Shown here: positions 1-9,970 of the stretch, one piece after another | How positions within the stretch are numbered: position 1 is the first letter of the stretch | Layout of the letters: every line of letters begins with the position of its first letter | DNA from: a virus | DNA length: 64,000 nucleotides | Virus record (IMG/VR): IMGVR_UViG_3300045921_000730 | Location: 180,294 to 244,293 of that record | Reading direction: 5' to 3' (one strand) | Position numbers and translations under genes: made by a program | Notes under the pieces: model-generated | What the model saw: the letters and a program-made list of their open reading frames with translations, nothing else | Told to the model about the DNA's origin: nothing | Databases searched by the model: none

Positions 1-1
1 A

Positions 2-2122
2 GGTCCATCTCAGGGTATAGGCATATCTGGTTCTCCTATTGTAACATCAGGAACAATTACACTCTCACTAACAAACGACCTCAATGCTCTTGAAGGATTA
101 ACGAGTGTTGGTTATGCGGTTCGTACAGGTGTAGATACTTGGACTACTCGTTCTATTACTGGTGCAGCAGGAGAAATCACAGTAACAAACGATAATGCTG
201 TTATAGCAGATACTGTTTTGTCATTATCAAATGTTGGTACACCTGTAACAAACAGTTTTGTAAAAATTACAACTGATGCAAAAGGAAGAGTAACGGCAAC
301 AACACCGGTATCATCAGGCGACATCACACCACTTGTAAGTGGTAATTTCTTACCGTTGTCCGGTGGTACAATGACAGGAAGTTTAATTCTCGACGGTGAT
401 CCAATACTTGCCTTTGAAGCAGCAACAAAACAATATGTTGATGCACTTGCATCTGGATTGCATCCAAAACAAGCTGTCCGTGTTGCAACGACAGGTAGCA
501 ACATTACATTATCGGGTCTTTTGACGATCGATGGTGTAACATTAAGTCCTTTAGATCGTGTTCTTGTAAAAGACCAAACAAACCCAGTTAACAACGGAAT
601 TTATGTTGCTTCTGCTGGTGCTTGGACAAGAGCTTCTGACTTCGACGGTACACCTTTTGGTGAAGTGGAAAGCGGAGACTTTGTTTATGTAATCGACGGT
701 ACAATTAATGGTACAACTTCATGGATTGTAATAACACCAAACCCAATCAACGTTGGAACAACACCGATTAATTGGTCACCATTTGGTGTTGGCGGCGGTG
801 CCGTTTCATCAGTATTTGGAAGAATTGGTGCAGTTGTTGCACAAGATGGCGACTACACATTAACACAACTTGCAGATGTAACTATTACAGCGCCTTCGCT
901 TGGACAAGTATTAAAATACAATGGCACAACATGGATAAATGATACTGATGCCACAGGTGGTTTAACAGACCCAGGTTCCAACGGAATTGTTGTTAGAACA
1001 GCTTTAAATACAACAACAGCAAGAACAATCCAAGGTACACCTTCAGAAATCAATGTAACAAACGGAAATGGTATTTTAGGTAATCCTGTACTACAACTAG
1101 CAAACGTAGGAACGCCTGGAACATATACGTCTGTTACAGTAGATTCTAAAGGCAGAGTAACAAGCGGCACAACAACACAATCATGGAGTACTATTACATC
1201 AACGCCAACAACACTTTCCGGCTATGGTATTACAGATGCTGTAAGAAATGCTCTTGGTACTCCAAGCATTACACAAGACATATTTGCTAACCGTCCAACC
1301 GCTGGTACATCTGGTAGGTTGTTTGTTGATACAACAAACAACATTATTCAACGTGATGATGGTTCTAACTGGGTAACTCTTGGTGGTGTAGGCGGTGGCA
1401 CTGTAACATCTGTTGGTATCTCAAGTACAGGTGGCTCAATTACAGTATCGGGCTCACCAATCACAACTTCTGGCACGATTGATCTGGTCGTAAATCCTGC
1501 TAACGTAAACCACAATGCACTTCAAAATTATGTTACAAACGAACACATCAATCACGCATTGGTTTTCATTAATGCAGGAGCGGGCTTAACAGGTGGTGGT
1601 GATTTAACAACAACAAGAACATTGTCATTGACAAACACTGGCGTAACACCAGGTTCTTATGGTAATGGATCTAACGTAGCATCGATTACTGTTGATGCAC
1701 AAGGTCGTATCACATCTGTAACCAATGTTCCTATAACTGGTGGCGGTGGTGGTTTACAACGTTATAGTGTTGGCGGTGGCTCGTACGTATTGGCTTCGGG
1801 TCCAGGTGTAACAATATCTATAACACCAGGAAATGCCGTGATCAATGGTGTTCCGGGAGTTGAAATTGTCAGTGCCTCAATTTATGTTAGCTCTGCTAAT
1901 GCTTCAGGTACTGCTTTCCTTATTGACATTGGTCAAAACGAAGGTACAGGTGACAACACAAGCTATGCAACAGCATCAGTACCGAATGTTCAAGCGTGGA
2001 ACGATACTTCAGGCAGAGGTTTACGCACAACGTTAACAGCAAATATAAATTCTGGTCCAAATCTTGTACAGCTTACTGGCTTAACAGCTGGACAGCCTTT
2101 CTGGGTTAAACTTGCATTCTAA
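2..2122 (+). CDS. Tail fibre protein, 5'-truncated by window edge
   Basis: The frame is open from base 2 to the stop, so the true start lies outside the window; about 706 residues are visible. It is a structural fibre: low-complexity Gly/Thr/Ser/Asn beta-rich sequence with a GGTMTGSL...AATKQYVDAL repeat module. This is followed by a conserved module (LTIDGVTLSPLDRVLVKDQT, NNGIYVASAGAWTRASDFDG) that recurs in three other fibre genes here. The last ~140 residues form a different beta-type tip. Receptor-binding or baseplate-attached fibre is inferred from these family hallmarks; the exact T4 equivalent is not clear. Confidence 0.85.
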   Translation, partial: GPSQGIGISGSPIVTSGTITLSLTNDLNALEGLTSVGYAVRTGVDTWTTRSITGAAGEITVTNDNAVIADTVLSLSNVGTPVTNSFVKITTDAKGRVTATTPVSSGDITPLVSGNFLPLSGGTMTGSLILDGDPILAFEAATKQYVDALASGLHPKQAVRVATTGSNITLSGLLTIDGVTLSPLDRVLVKDQTNPVNNGIYVASAGAWTRASDFDGTPFGEVESGDFVYVIDGTINGTTSWIVITPNPINVGTTPINWSPFGVGGGAVSSVFGRIGAVVAQDGDYTLTQLADVTITAPSLGQVLKYNGTTWINDTDATGGLTDPGSNGIVVRTALNTTTARTIQGTPSEINVTNGNGILGNPVLQLANVGTPGTYTSVTVDSKGRVTSGTTTQSWSTITSTPTTLSGYGITDAVRNALGTPSITQDIFANRPTAGTSGRLFVDTTNNIIQRDDGSNWVTLGGVGGGTVTSVGISSTGGSITVSGSPITTSGTIDLVVNPANVNHNALQNYVTNEHINHALVFINAGAGLTGGGDLTTTRTLSLTNTGVTPGSYGNGSNVASITVDAQGRITSVTNVPITGGGGGLQRYSVGGGSYVLASGPGVTISITPGNAVINGVPGVEIVSASIYVSSANASGTAFLIDIGQNEGTGDNTSYATASVPNVQAWNDTSGRGLRTTLTANINSGPNLVQLTGLTAGQPFWVKLAF

Positions 2123-2136
2123 GGGAAAAGTAAATA

Positions 2137-2673
2137 ATGAATTTATTAAATGCTAACTTGCAAATTACAAATGTTTCACCCACCCTTCAACCAGATGAAT
2201 GGGAAATAGAGAGTGATTTTTTGGATTATACTGGTTCTTTTTCTGCTCTTGATGTACAGATTGGAGATAGAATTTTTAATGATGGTACTCTTCTCGGAAA
2301 TGGAATTTATATCTATCGAATAGAGCAAATTTTACCTGGAACTAACTTTAATACGTTAGTGTGTAGAGTAAAGTGGGACAGACAACAACAACCACCACTA
2401 CCTAATGGACCATTTGAGCCTCTGGCATTTTTTGAATCGGCTGTCTGCAGTGTTATATATGATACAGCTACAATCACGTCATTTTCAGCACAAAATTTAT
2501 CAGAACCGTTTGTTAATGCTGTTCGCAACCAAGAAACGATTCGTATAAGTAGAAAAACGCAACCAGCAACAGAAACATCGCCTGGTATTGTACGATTAGA
2601 TACGCCAGCCACAAATCCAAACGATCCAATAGTTTTAACTCCTAACTCTGTAATTCAGGGGGGAAATTTTTAA
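2137..2673 (+). CDS. Small fibre-associated structural protein, unknown
   Basis: 178 residues, starting 15 nt after the upstream fibre gene, preceded by AAGGGAAAAG. I do not recognise a domain. The last third (RISRKTQPATETSPGIVRLDTPA) resembles the linker found before fibre repeats, and the protein ends in GGNF, the same four residues that end the next fibre (2768-5818). A shared C-terminal peptide suggests a common assembly partner or a duplicated tail end. Role inferred from position in the fibre operon. Confidence 0.6.
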   Translation: MNLLNANLQITNVSPTLQPDEWEIESDFLDYTGSFSALDVQIGDRIFNDGTLLGNGIYIYRIEQILPGTNFNTLVCRVKWDRQQQPPLPNGPFEPLAFFESAVCSVIYDTATITSFSAQNLSEPFVNAVRNQETIRISRKTQPATETSPGIVRLDTPATNPNDPIVLTPNSVIQGGNF

Positions 2674-2698
2674 AAACTTTAATTTTACCATATTTAAT

Positions 2699-2706
2699 AA
2701 TAAATA
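2699..2706 (+). promoter_or_regulatory. T4-type late promoter-like box
   Basis: AATAAATA lies about 60 nt upstream of the fibre start at 2768. The T4 late consensus is TATAAATA with no -35 element. The same box recurs before most structural genes in this window. Confidence 0.45.
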
Positions 2707-2767
2707 TATTCACTAAAGCTTCCAGCTTTAAACACAATAACCATTAACTTTCAAGGAGATCATAATA

Positions 2768-5700
2768 ATGGCTAATAAAATTTTACTTAAGCGTTCTGCT
2801 ACGCCAAATGCAGTTCCGACAGCAGCGCAGTTAGAATATGGTGAATTAGCAATTAACTATAACGTTGCTGATCGCAAAATATTCTTCAAAGACTCTGCTA
2901 ATAATATCGTAACATTGGCAACAGCTGATGATACACTTATCAGACTCGATAACCTTCTTGCTGCAACATCTACAAATACAATTAACAACGGCAACTATGC
3001 GCAAGTATGGAATTGGGCATTAACAGGCTCTAACGTAACAGCATTCACAATCGGTGAAAACACAGCTGCTACAAACCCAAGTACGTTATTTGCTGTTAAG
3101 ACACTTACAGGCTCTGATGCAGACCCATTCGTTGTGTCCATTGGTTCAAATCAACTAATTCGTGTCAAAGCTTCGGGTGAAATTGATATTGTGGGTCGAC
3201 CAAGCTCAGGTGCAGCTGGTGATATTATTATTGCCGCTGGTGATTCGACTGGTGGCGCTGGTGGTGATCTAAGCCTTCAAGGTGGTGATGGTGTAACAGG
3301 CGGTGTTGTTGAAATCATTGGTGGTCAAGGTTCAAACACAGCCGGTAACGTCAACATCGTTGCTGGTGCAAACACAGGTTCCAATGCCGGTGGTACATTA
3401 ACATTAGCATCAGGCACATCAACATCTGGTAACGGTGGTGCAATCAGCGTTACAACAGCAGGTGGTGTTGCTGGTGGTGCAATGACATTTACAACAGGTA
3501 ATGGTAGCACAGGTAACGGCGGTAACGTTACGTTTACAACTGGTAACTCAACATCTGGCAACGCTGGTAACTTTACAATTAACTTAGGTTCTGGTGGTGG
3601 TTCACAAGGTATATTCAATGTTGTACAGAACAACAACTCACGTTTAACTGTTGATGCTGATGGTCAAGTTGGTGTTAACATAGCAAACCCAACAGAAGCA
3701 TTGCACGTATCAGGCAACATTCGCTTAACAGGCTCTGTAAAGTTCGCTGATGGTGATCAAACAGGTTCCACACTTGGCGGCTTGAGCAACGTTGCAGCAG
3801 CTGTTGATACTGCTCCTAACCTCTCAGTACTACAGAGAGTATCTGGTCAGTGGGTTGCAACTACCAAAACAACATTGTTAGAACTTGATGATCTTACTGA
3901 TATTAACATCGGTACACCAACAACTGGTCAGGTTCTTTATTATTCAGGTACAGACTGGATCAACCAGACGCTTGTTATTGCTAACATTTCTGGTTTACAA
4001 ACAGCTCTTAATGGTAAGTTGAGCTTGTCTGGCGGTACAATGACAGGTCCATTGATCCTTTCTGGTGCTCCTTCAGATCCAAATGAGGCAACTACAAAAA
4101 CATATGTTGACAATGCTGTTGCAACAACTCAAACAAACCTAACAAACCACATTAACGATCAGGCACTACACCTAACAGCTAGCCAGAACACGTTCTTGGA
4201 TAACTTCGACTATGTTGACGTCAACAGCGCCTCTACTGGTGATGTTATTCAGTGGAATGGTACACAGTGGGTTGCAAGTCCTCCTGTAACAAACTTGGAT
4301 GGTTTGTCCGATGTTATTATTACAACACCTACAGCATCTCAAGTTCTACGTTATAATGGCTCTAACTGGGTTAATGCAGCTCTAGTTGCAGCAGACATTT
4401 CTAACTTCAACACAGCAGTAACAACACAAGTCAACTCATTGCTCGGTTCAGTAGTACAAGCTTATGATGCTGATTTGGCTGCATTGGCTGCTATTGCAAC
4501 AACAGGTATCTATGTAATTACAGGTTCAGGTACATCTGTAACACGTGATATTCTAGGTACAGCAGGCCGTGTTGTTGTAACAAACGGCTCGGGTGTTAGC
4601 GGTAATCCAACTATTGATCTAGCTGGTGTAACAAACAGTAACACAGGTACCTTCCAAAAGGTTGATGTTGATGCTTATGGTCGTGTAACTGGTCATATTC
4701 CAGTTGTTCAGGCAGACATTACAACTCTTGTTGATAGCGTATATGTAAACGCTAGCGGCGATACAATGTCTGGTATTCTTAATATGGGCAGCAACAGAAT
4801 TACCGGTGTTGCCAATGCAACTACCGGTACTGATGCCGTTTCGCGTGATTATGGTGATACACGTTATCTACAATTAAGTGGCGGCACAATGACTGGCTTC
4901 TTGACGTTGAATGCAGATCCAACAGCAGCGTTGCATGCAGCCACAAAAGCATATGTCGATGCTGTTGCACAAGGCTTAAAGGTTAAGGCAGCAGTTCGTG
5001 CAGCAACAACTGGTAACATCACATTATCTGGTCTACAAACAGTTGATGGTGTTTCGTTGGTAGCTGGTGATCGCGTCTTGGTTCGTGCTCAAACAGACCA
5101 AACCGAAAACGGCATTTACGTTGTAAGTGCAGGTACATGGACACGCTCGACAGATGCTGATACAGGTGCAAAACTAGTTTCTGCATTCGTGTTTGTTGAA
5201 TCTGGTACAATATACGCTGATGTTGGTTTTGTACAAACAACTGACTCGCCAATCACACTTGGCACAAGCCCAATCGTTTGGACACAATTCTCTGGCGCTG
5301 GTACATACGTTGCTGGTGCAGGTTTGACATTAACAGGCAACATATTTGATGTTGGTACGGCATCTCCTTCACGCATCGTTGTAAATGCTAATGACATTGA
5401 CTTGGCAACAACAGGCGTAACACCAGGTTCATACAACTATATTACAGTTGATGCATATGGTCGTGCAACAACGGCTGTAAATCGCACATTAACTGCTGGT
5501 TCATCAAAGGTCACCATTACAAACGGTAACTTCTCTGGTGATCCAACAATCGATGTAGTTGAATCTAATATTCTCATTAACAACCTTGGTGGCGGCCCAC
5601 TATCGATTGCTAATGGTGGTACAGGTCAAACTACTGCTTCTGCAGCTGCTCAAACATTCTTGGGTACAGTTCTAACCGCAAAGGGCGATCTGTTAACACG

Positions 5701-5818
5701 CACTAACACAAACAGCGTTGCACTACCGGTCGGTCCAAACGGTTATATCCTTAAAGCCAACTCAGCAACCACTACTGGTCTTGAGTGGAGCGATACTATC
5801 GACGGCGGTAATTTCTAA
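2768..5818 (+). CDS. Large tail fibre with Mtd_N-like N-terminus
   Basis: 1016 residues. RBS AAGGAG sits 11 nt before the ATG. Residues 1-45 (KILLKRSATPN.VPTAAQLEYGELAIN..DRKIFFKD) resemble the N-terminal attachment domain of phage tropism determinants (Mtd_N). Residues ~140-290 are a long run of Gly-rich repeats (GNGGNVTFTTGNSTSGNAG). There follow three GGTMTG...ATKxYVD modules, the GDRVLVRAQT/NGIYVVSAGTWTRS module, and a C-terminal GGTGQTTASAAAQTFLG segment. A tail-fibre role is established for these repeat families; the receptor is unknown. A strong terminator follows. Confidence 0.88.
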   Translation: MANKILLKRSATPNAVPTAAQLEYGELAINYNVADRKIFFKDSANNIVTLATADDTLIRLDNLLAATSTNTINNGNYAQVWNWALTGSNVTAFTIGENTAATNPSTLFAVKTLTGSDADPFVVSIGSNQLIRVKASGEIDIVGRPSSGAAGDIIIAAGDSTGGAGGDLSLQGGDGVTGGVVEIIGGQGSNTAGNVNIVAGANTGSNAGGTLTLASGTSTSGNGGAISVTTAGGVAGGAMTFTTGNGSTGNGGNVTFTTGNSTSGNAGNFTINLGSGGGSQGIFNVVQNNNSRLTVDADGQVGVNIANPTEALHVSGNIRLTGSVKFADGDQTGSTLGGLSNVAAAVDTAPNLSVLQRVSGQWVATTKTTLLELDDLTDINIGTPTTGQVLYYSGTDWINQTLVIANISGLQTALNGKLSLSGGTMTGPLILSGAPSDPNEATTKTYVDNAVATTQTNLTNHINDQALHLTASQNTFLDNFDYVDVNSASTGDVIQWNGTQWVASPPVTNLDGLSDVIITTPTASQVLRYNGSNWVNAALVAADISNFNTAVTTQVNSLLGSVVQAYDADLAALAAIATTGIYVITGSGTSVTRDILGTAGRVVVTNGSGVSGNPTIDLAGVTNSNTGTFQKVDVDAYGRVTGHIPVVQADITTLVDSVYVNASGDTMSGILNMGSNRITGVANATTGTDAVSRDYGDTRYLQLSGGTMTGFLTLNADPTAALHAATKAYVDAVAQGLKVKAAVRAATTGNITLSGLQTVDGVSLVAGDRVLVRAQTDQTENGIYVVSAGTWTRSTDADTGAKLVSAFVFVESGTIYADVGFVQTTDSPITLGTSPIVWTQFSGAGTYVAGAGLTLTGNIFDVGTASPSRIVVNANDIDLATTGVTPGSYNYITVDAYGRATTAVNRTLTAGSSKVTITNGNFSGDPTIDVVESNILINNLGGGPLSIANGGTGQTTASAAAQTFLGTVLTAKGDLLTRTNTNSVALPVGPNGYILKANSATTTGLEWSDTIDGGNF

Positions 5819-5838
5819 TTTTGAATTAGAAAGGTTAG

Positions 5839-5866
5839 AAGGGGAGCTTCTAGCTCCCCTTTTTTA
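5839..5866 (+). terminator. Rho-independent terminator
   Basis: GGGGAGCT-TCT-AGCTCCCC stem-loop followed by a run of T, 21 nt after the fibre stop. Confidence 0.85.
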
Positions 5867-5896
5867 TTGAACATTTTCGTGAAGCAGACAAAAAAC

Positions 5897-5904
5897 GATA
5901 AATA
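5897..5904 (+). promoter_or_regulatory. Late promoter-like box
   Basis: GATAAATA about 28 nt upstream of the ATG at 5932; differs from TATAAATA at the first base. Confidence 0.5.
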
Positions 5905-5931
5905 TTACACACAACTTTAAGGAGTTCAAAC

Positions 5932-8900
5932 ATGGCATATATTCCATTAAGCCGTAGAATTGTTGTACGTACAAGTGATAGTTTTGGTCAAATACCTACA
6001 ACATCTGACTTAGATTTTGGCGAAATTGGTATTAATACTGATGACGGCAAAATGTACATTAAACGTGATACTGGTGTTGTCGAAATTGTTACACCCTATG
6101 TTAATGTACCACAATCTTTAGGTTATACACCAGTAAATCGTGCTGGTGATACATTAACAGGATTTTTAAATTTACATGCAGATCCACAACTATCAACACA
6201 TGCTGCAACAAAACAATATGTCGATAGCGTTGCTCAAGGTCTACACCCAAAACAATCGGTACGAGCAGCAACAACAGCCAACTTAAGTTCACTATCTGGA
6301 CTTTTAACAATTGACACTGTTACATTAAATCCGGGCGACAGAATCCTCGTAAAAGATCAAACTACAGGCTCTCAAAATGGTATATATATTGCATCAGCAG
6401 GAGCATGGTCGCGTGCTACTGACTTCGATGGCACACCACCAAATGAAGTAGAAAGCGGAAATTTTGTTTTTGTTCAACAAGGTTCAGTAAATGGTGGTTC
6501 AAGCTGGGTCCTTATTACTCCAGACCCAATCACAATCGGCGTCACATCTTTGACATTCACACAATTTAGCGGTGGTCAAACATATGGAGCAGGCGCTGGT
6601 CTTTCATTGTCTGGAAATACATTTAGCATTGCATCGAATCCTGTAATTCCAGGTACGGGTGCCATAACTGTACCGATTGGAAATCAAGCACAGCGCCCAG
6701 GTTCACCAACAAATGGAATGATTCGTTTTAACACAGATTCGGGAAGATTTGAATTCTATGAAGCTGGCACGTGGATCAATTTTGCAACAGGTACAGGTTC
6801 ACCAGGTGGAAGCAACACAGCTGTTCAATATAATAACAATGGTGACTTTGGTGGTTCTTCTAACTTTACGTGGAATATTGGCAGCAATACATTAACAATT
6901 GGTACAAATGGTACAGTTTCGGTAAGAAATATTACAGGTCCTGCTGCTCTTTCATTAGACATTGCTGGTTCACCAGGTTTATCGAACAACGAAACAGGAT
7001 ATCCAGTAAATATTAAAGGTGGTCTTGGCGGTTCTGGTAATTCGAACACCGGAAACGTTAACATTTCAACACCAGCTCCAAACGGAACAGGCGTTGGAGG
7101 TTCTATTACCTTTGAAACAAGTGGTGTTGCTCGTGCAGCCATTACAAATACCGGCGCATTTACTTGGGGTGGTTCTGCAGGAACGAGCGGTCAAGTACTA
7201 AAAACAAATGGTAGTGGTTCTCCACCATCATGGTCTTCGTTGACAAGCGGTGACATATCCACGGCACTCGGTTACAATCCTGTAAACCGCGCTGGTGATA
7301 CGATGACAGGCTTCTTGACATTAAATGCAGATCCAACATCAGCACTTCACGCAGCAACAAAACAGTATGTCGACGAAGTTGCATCTGGCATTACTGTAAG
7401 ACCAGCCGTAAAAGCAGCAACAACAACTAATTTATCAGCAACATATAATAACGGCACACTTGGCGTCGGAGCAACTTTGAATCTTGGTCCACTTGTAACA
7501 TTGAACATCGATGGTGTGATAACTTGGTCACAAGATGATGGCATTCTTGTAAAGAATCAAACAAATGCTGCTCACAACGGTCGTTATTACATTTCGCAAG
7601 TTGGCAATGGTTCTACAGATTGGATTTTAACACGTTCTACCGTCTGTGATCAAGCAAGCGAAATTCCTGGCTCTTACGTTTTTGTTCAAGGAGGATCGCA
7701 AGTAGGCACAGGCTGGGTATTAACAGTTGCAGATCCTACAACGTTTGTTGTTGGTACAGATGCAATTACAGTGACACAGTTCTCTGCAACAAATAACCCA
7801 ACAAACATTGCGTTGAATGATATTACAGCAGCAACAACAAATAATACTATCTCAAATGGTTCAAACGAACAAGTATGGAATTGGCAACTTACAAGTGCAA
7901 GTGCAAAGGCGTTTACCTTTGGAGAATCAGCAGCATCAGTAAACGGTACAAGCAATAATCAAAATATTATTCGCATTAATACAGTAGCTGCTTCTACAGC
8001 AGCACCATTGTATGTCAATGTTAGAGGTGGGAGCGCACACTTTATAATTGAACCAACAGGTGCGTGGAATGTATTAACAAATAACTCTGATGTTACATAT
8101 AATATTGGTAATGGAACATTTCAAATTACAGGCTCTGGTGGTAGTGTCAACTTTAATAATAGTCTTGCAGAAGTTGTTGTCAATCCTAAACTTCGTACTA
8201 TCAGTAATATTGTTGCACAGGATGCAATTCAGTCACTCAACACAACATCATCTCTAACAATTGGTGGTGCCAACACTTCCAACACAGGTACTGGCGGCAA
8301 CACAACGATACAAGCAAACGCTGGTGTTGGAACAGGTAATGCTGGCGGCAACGTTATTATTCGTGGTGGTACAGCATCAGATGGCAATGGCGGTAACGTA
8401 TCAATACAAGGTCGTGACGGTGTTGGTACAAGTCGCAATGGTGGTAATGTAACAATTGCTGGTGGACAACCAACAAGCGGTGGTTCTCCTGGTACAATTA
8501 CATTTACTACAGACAATACAACACGCCTTGTAATCAATGCAAACGGTGCGTGGAATGTCGGGGGTAATACAGGTACAGCAGGACAAGTATTGACATCTAA
8601 TGGTTCAGGTTCTGCACCAACATGGCAATCGGCTCCAAACGGAACACCTGTAGGTCCTAACGGTTCGCTCCAGTACAACAACAGTGGTGCGTTTGGTGGT
8701 GCTTCGGGATTAACAACCGATGGTACAAACTTGACAATTTCAGGTAACCTTACAATTGCTGGTACAACACGTAAAATTATAGGCGACTTTACAAACGCAA
8801 CGCCAAGTAACAGAACTTTATTCCAAACATCAACACCAAACTCAGAAACGTCTGTCGGTGCACTTCCATCAGGCGTGGTCAACTCATCAAGTTTTGTTGC

Positions 8901-9711
8901 TTGGAACGAGTCAACATTATTAAACACAAGTTTCTTTGCACTGGCTGTTACAAGTTCCCAAGCACAGTTGGATTCTAGTAGAATTGGTAGTGGCTCATTC
9001 TTACCAATTGTAATGAGAACAAGCAATACAGAACGAGTACGCATTGATCCTGACGGTAACGTTGTTATTGGTGTAAATGCTTTAGCAACAAACGCAACAA
9101 ACGGATTCTTGTACATTCCAACCATGCCTGGCGTTCCAACGGGAACACCATCGTTTTATTCGGGAAAGAGCGCTTTAGTATTAGACACTACCAACGACAG
9201 ATTGTATGCATATGATCCTGTAAACAGCATATGGGTTAACACAAGTGCCGGCACACCTAGTGGGTCTAACCAACAAGTGCAGTTTAATAATAATGGTGCT
9301 TTTGGCGCAAGCGCTAATTTCACTTGGAATAACTCATCAAGCTTATTGACTGTTAATGGTACAATTGACATGGTTTCATACCGTGAAACATCAACAGCAC
9401 CAACAATTTCAAGCGGCACATTAACCATTGATATGTCAACAGGTACCGTATTTAACGTAACACTAAATGCTAATATTACAACCTTGAATATTACAAATTC
9501 GGCCCCAACAAACAAGGTGTCGTCGTTTACATTAATCTTTACATATGACGCAACACCAAGATCAGTTACGTGGCCTGCAAGCGTAAAGTGGCCAAGCAAT
9601 ACGGTACCAACTTTAACAAATGCAAATGGTGCCGTTGATATCTTTACATTCTTTACATTAAATAATGGTACCACTTGGTTTGGTGTAGTTTCAGGTCAAA
9701 ATTATATCTAA
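5932..9711 (+). CDS. Giant tail fibre, 1259 aa
   Basis: RBS TAAGGAG precedes the ATG. The N-terminal ~45 residues are the same Mtd_N-like head as at 2768 (SDSFGQIPTTSDLDFGEIGINTDDGKMYIKRD). It has two GDTMTGFLTLNADPTSALHAATKQYVD modules and two kinds of following module: the GDRILVKDQT type, and the variant (NGRYYISQVGNGSTDWILTR) shared with the fibre at 40803. Gly-rich repeats are centred near residue 800. The C-terminal ~120 residues (TVFNVTLNANITTLNI...SVTWPASVKWPSNTVPTLTNANGAVDIFTFFTLNNGTTWFGVVSGQNY) are a tip domain also found at 15425 and twice at 43582. Structural fibre, function by family. Confidence 0.88.
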   Translation: MAYIPLSRRIVVRTSDSFGQIPTTSDLDFGEIGINTDDGKMYIKRDTGVVEIVTPYVNVPQSLGYTPVNRAGDTLTGFLNLHADPQLSTHAATKQYVDSVAQGLHPKQSVRAATTANLSSLSGLLTIDTVTLNPGDRILVKDQTTGSQNGIYIASAGAWSRATDFDGTPPNEVESGNFVFVQQGSVNGGSSWVLITPDPITIGVTSLTFTQFSGGQTYGAGAGLSLSGNTFSIASNPVIPGTGAITVPIGNQAQRPGSPTNGMIRFNTDSGRFEFYEAGTWINFATGTGSPGGSNTAVQYNNNGDFGGSSNFTWNIGSNTLTIGTNGTVSVRNITGPAALSLDIAGSPGLSNNETGYPVNIKGGLGGSGNSNTGNVNISTPAPNGTGVGGSITFETSGVARAAITNTGAFTWGGSAGTSGQVLKTNGSGSPPSWSSLTSGDISTALGYNPVNRAGDTMTGFLTLNADPTSALHAATKQYVDEVASGITVRPAVKAATTTNLSATYNNGTLGVGATLNLGPLVTLNIDGVITWSQDDGILVKNQTNAAHNGRYYISQVGNGSTDWILTRSTVCDQASEIPGSYVFVQGGSQVGTGWVLTVADPTTFVVGTDAITVTQFSATNNPTNIALNDITAATTNNTISNGSNEQVWNWQLTSASAKAFTFGESAASVNGTSNNQNIIRINTVAASTAAPLYVNVRGGSAHFIIEPTGAWNVLTNNSDVTYNIGNGTFQITGSGGSVNFNNSLAEVVVNPKLRTISNIVAQDAIQSLNTTSSLTIGGANTSNTGTGGNTTIQANAGVGTGNAGGNVIIRGGTASDGNGGNVSIQGRDGVGTSRNGGNVTIAGGQPTSGGSPGTITFTTDNTTRLVINANGAWNVGGNTGTAGQVLTSNGSGSAPTWQSAPNGTPVGPNGSLQYNNSGAFGGASGLTTDGTNLTISGNLTIAGTTRKIIGDFTNATPSNRTLFQTSTPNSETSVGALPSGVVNSSSFVAWNESTLLNTSFFALAVTSSQAQLDSSRIGSGSFLPIVMRTSNTERVRIDPDGNVVIGVNALATNATNGFLYIPTMPGVPTGTPSFYSGKSALVLDTTNDRLYAYDPVNSIWVNTSAGTPSGSNQQVQFNNNGAFGASANFTWNNSSSLLTVNGTIDMVSYRETSTAPTISSGTLTIDMSTGTVFNVTLNANITTLNITNSAPTNKVSSFTLIFTYDATPRSVTWPASVKWPSNTVPTLTNANGAVDIFTFFTLNNGTTWFGVVSGQNYI

Positions 9712-9712
9712 T

Positions 9713-9967
9713 ATGGCTAATTATGTGTATATTGAGAACGGAGACGTTAAGGAAGCATATGATATTTTACCGACGAATTGGAGAAATATAAGTTATCTTC
9801 CAGGTCTTTCAGAAGAAGAAATGTTGAATATCGGATGGTACAAAGTAAAACACAACATACCATCCGAATTCAATCCTCCTTATACACAAATACAGTCGGA
9901 AGGATATGAAATAACAGATAACTCTGTTATACAACATTATAAAATAGTTATAAACAACGGGGAATAA
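9713..9967 (+). CDS. Small protein, possible fibre assembly factor
   Basis: 84 residues, starting one base after the previous stop and 4 nt before the RCC1 fibre. Sequence YVYIENGDVKEAYDILPTNWRNIS...LSEEEMLNIGWYKV is rich in aromatics and acidic residues. Short proteins with IENG...LP..W...GWYKV are commonly found beside phage fibre genes and are usually thought to be assembly factors. No catalytic motif. Assignment by position and general look only. Confidence 0.5.
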   Translation: MANYVYIENGDVKEAYDILPTNWRNISYLPGLSEEEMLNIGWYKVKHNIPSEFNPPYTQIQSEGYEITDNSVIQHYKIVINNGE

Positions 9968-9970
9968 AAC

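Noticed and set aside
8229-9125. 298-codon minus-strand ORF inside a fibre gene
   Set aside because: Mirror of Thr/Gly-rich fibre codons, no RBS, no recognisable domain.
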